Positions 63,324-64,000 of a stretch of DNA of 64,000 nt are shown here, piece by piece. How positions within the stretch are numbered: position 1 is the stretch's first letter; each line of letters opens with the position of its first letter. The position numbers were made by a program, and so were the translations under genes. The stretch covers positions 1-64,000 of the forward strand of contig NZ_JAPFQO010000005.1 in NCBI RefSeq assembly GCF_026241195.1, read 5' to 3'. This stretch comes from Pontibacter anaerobius (GTDB lineage: Bacteria; Bacteroidota; Bacteroidia; Cytophagales; Hymenobacteraceae). The notes under the pieces were generated by a model. The model had not been told where the DNA came from, ran no database searches, and worked only from the letters and a program-made list of their open reading frames with translations.

Positions 63324-64000
63324 CTAATTCCGCACCGCAATCATTAGCCCCAACTCCTTATACCGCATGCCGAACTTTTTGGCGATATGGGCGTTGGTGA
63401 GGCTGCCTTTGTAGATGTAGACGCCGCTGCGGTAGTGCTCGTTCATGAACAGCACCTCGTTGATGCCGCCATACTTAGAGAACTCGGTGAAGATGGGCGT
63501 GAAGATGTTGCTGAGTGCCTGCGAGGCTGTCCGCGGAACCCTGGACGGGATGTTGGGCACGCAGTAGTGGATGATGTCATACTTACGGAAAACAGGGCGC
63601 GAGTGTGAGGTAATCTCAGAGGTTTCGAAGCAGCCGCCCTGGTCGATGCAGACATCGATGATGATGGAACCGGGGTTCATCTGGGCAACTACGCTCTCCT
63701 CTACCACGCAAGTAATTTGTCCCTCATCGGCCACAAAGGCACCGATTACTACATCCGCCTGTTTTATCTCATTATACATGATAGCCTTGTCCAGGGTAGA
63801 GGTAAAGATCTGCGCCCCCACGTTGTGCTTCAGGCGACGAAGTTTGTAGATATGGTTATCGAACACACGCACTTCTGCGCCCAAGCCCAGAGCAGCGCGT
63901 GCCGCAAATTCGGCCACAGAGCCGGCCCCAAGTATAACCACTTTGGTTGGGGCCACACCGGTGATCCCTCCAAGTATAATCCCTTTGCCCTCGTTGCTAC
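63324..64000 (-). CDS. ald: Alanine dehydrogenase, C-terminal part (5' end beyond the window)
   Basis: The open frame continues without a break to the window edge, reading GKGIILGGITGVAPTKVVIL into the NAD loop LGAGSVAEFAARAALGLGAEV. ATSQALSNIF-type and EVLFMNEHYRSGVYIYKGSLTNAHIAKKF segments match alanine dehydrogenase/transhydrogenase-alpha C-terminal domains. Oxidatively deaminates L-alanine to pyruvate with NAD. The GTG at 63954-63956 is internal, not the start. Unrelated to the glycan genes. Confidence 0.85.
   Translation of the reverse strand, partial: SNEGKGIILGGITGVAPTKVVILGAGSVAEFAARAALGLGAEVRVFDNHIYKLRRLKHNVGAQIFTSTLDKAIMYNEIKQADVVIGAFVADEGQITCVVEESVVAQMNPGSIIIDVCIDQGGCFETSEITSHSRPVFRKYDIIHYCVPNIPSRVPRTASQALSNIFTPIFTEFSKYGGINEVLFMNEHYRSGVYIYKGSLTNAHIAKKFGMRYKELGLMIAVRN

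Noticed and set aside
63954-63956. GTG as the start codon of the alanine dehydrogenase gene
   Set aside because: The frame remains open upstream to the window edge and encodes the conserved sequence just before the NAD-binding loop, so the true start lies outside.

Overview
The window looks like a chromosomal surface-glycan region of a Bacteroidota member, probably Cytophagales/Hymenobacteraceae (Pontibacter-like; the genus is an inference). The evidence is a very large secreted protein with a type IX secretion (T9SS) C-terminal tail, a lipoprotein with a Bacteroidota-type surface-export signal after its cysteine, a match to the Bacteroidota promoter consensus (TTTG, 19 nt, TAnnTTTG), and start codons without clear Shine-Dalgarno sequences. 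Coding is dense. Nearly everything is on the minus strand, so transcription mostly runs from high to low coordinates. No tRNA, rRNA, CRISPR array or transposase was seen.

From right to left: (1) 63324-64000 is the 3' part of an alanine dehydrogenase gene, cut by the window edge. (2) 52502-63156 is a tightly packed operon holding a near-textbook CMP-legionaminic acid pathway (LegB, LegC, LegH, LegI, LegG, PtmE-like nucleotidyltransferase, LegF). It is followed by an MsbA/PglK-like ABC exporter and two GT-B-like proteins of no family I can name with certainty, one carrying sialyltransferase-like D-G and H-P motifs. (3) 40992-52095 contains a hexapeptide acyltransferase, a complete PAPS-making and recycling set (CysQ, SLC13 permease, CysC, CysD, CysN), a deacetylase, a sulfotransferase and three GT4 glycosyltransferases; this points to a sulfated glycan. 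(4) 30728-40870 contains a GNAT protein, an EpsG/Wzy-like polymerase, a deacetylase and genes resembling pglA, pglC, pglD, pglE and pglF, i.e. a predicted di-N-acetyl-bacillosamine initiation pathway. A decayed small gene and a bidirectional terminator lie in the middle. (5) 20141-29302 is a classical Wzx/Wzy block: Wza-like export lipoprotein, Wzc-like tyrosine autokinase, flippase, two GT2, polymerase/ligase and one GT4. A lone plus-strand flavin reductase separates it from block 4. (6) 140-20081 holds an alginate-lyase-like protein (plus strand), a 2891-residue Kelch/malectin/sorbosone-dehydrogenase-like T9SS protein, a surface lipoprotein with a polysaccharide-lyase and a malectin domain, two more GT4, WecB, a heparinase II/III-like protein and a second sugar-phosphate initiating transferase.

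Taken together the genes could make one or two surface polysaccharides or protein-linked glycans containing bacillosamine-type, legionaminic-acid-type and sulfated residues. Polymerisation and export would be by Wzy/Wzx/Wza/Wzc and possibly an ABC flippase, with three lyase-type enzymes and malectin-bearing proteins that may trim or bind the product. There are two initiating phosphoglycosyltransferases, two polymerase-like proteins and two flippase candidates, so at least two glycans are likely. The most unusual DNA structure is a 437-bp GC-rich direct repeat (about 99% identical by my reading) inside the giant gene, spaced by exactly 228 codons.
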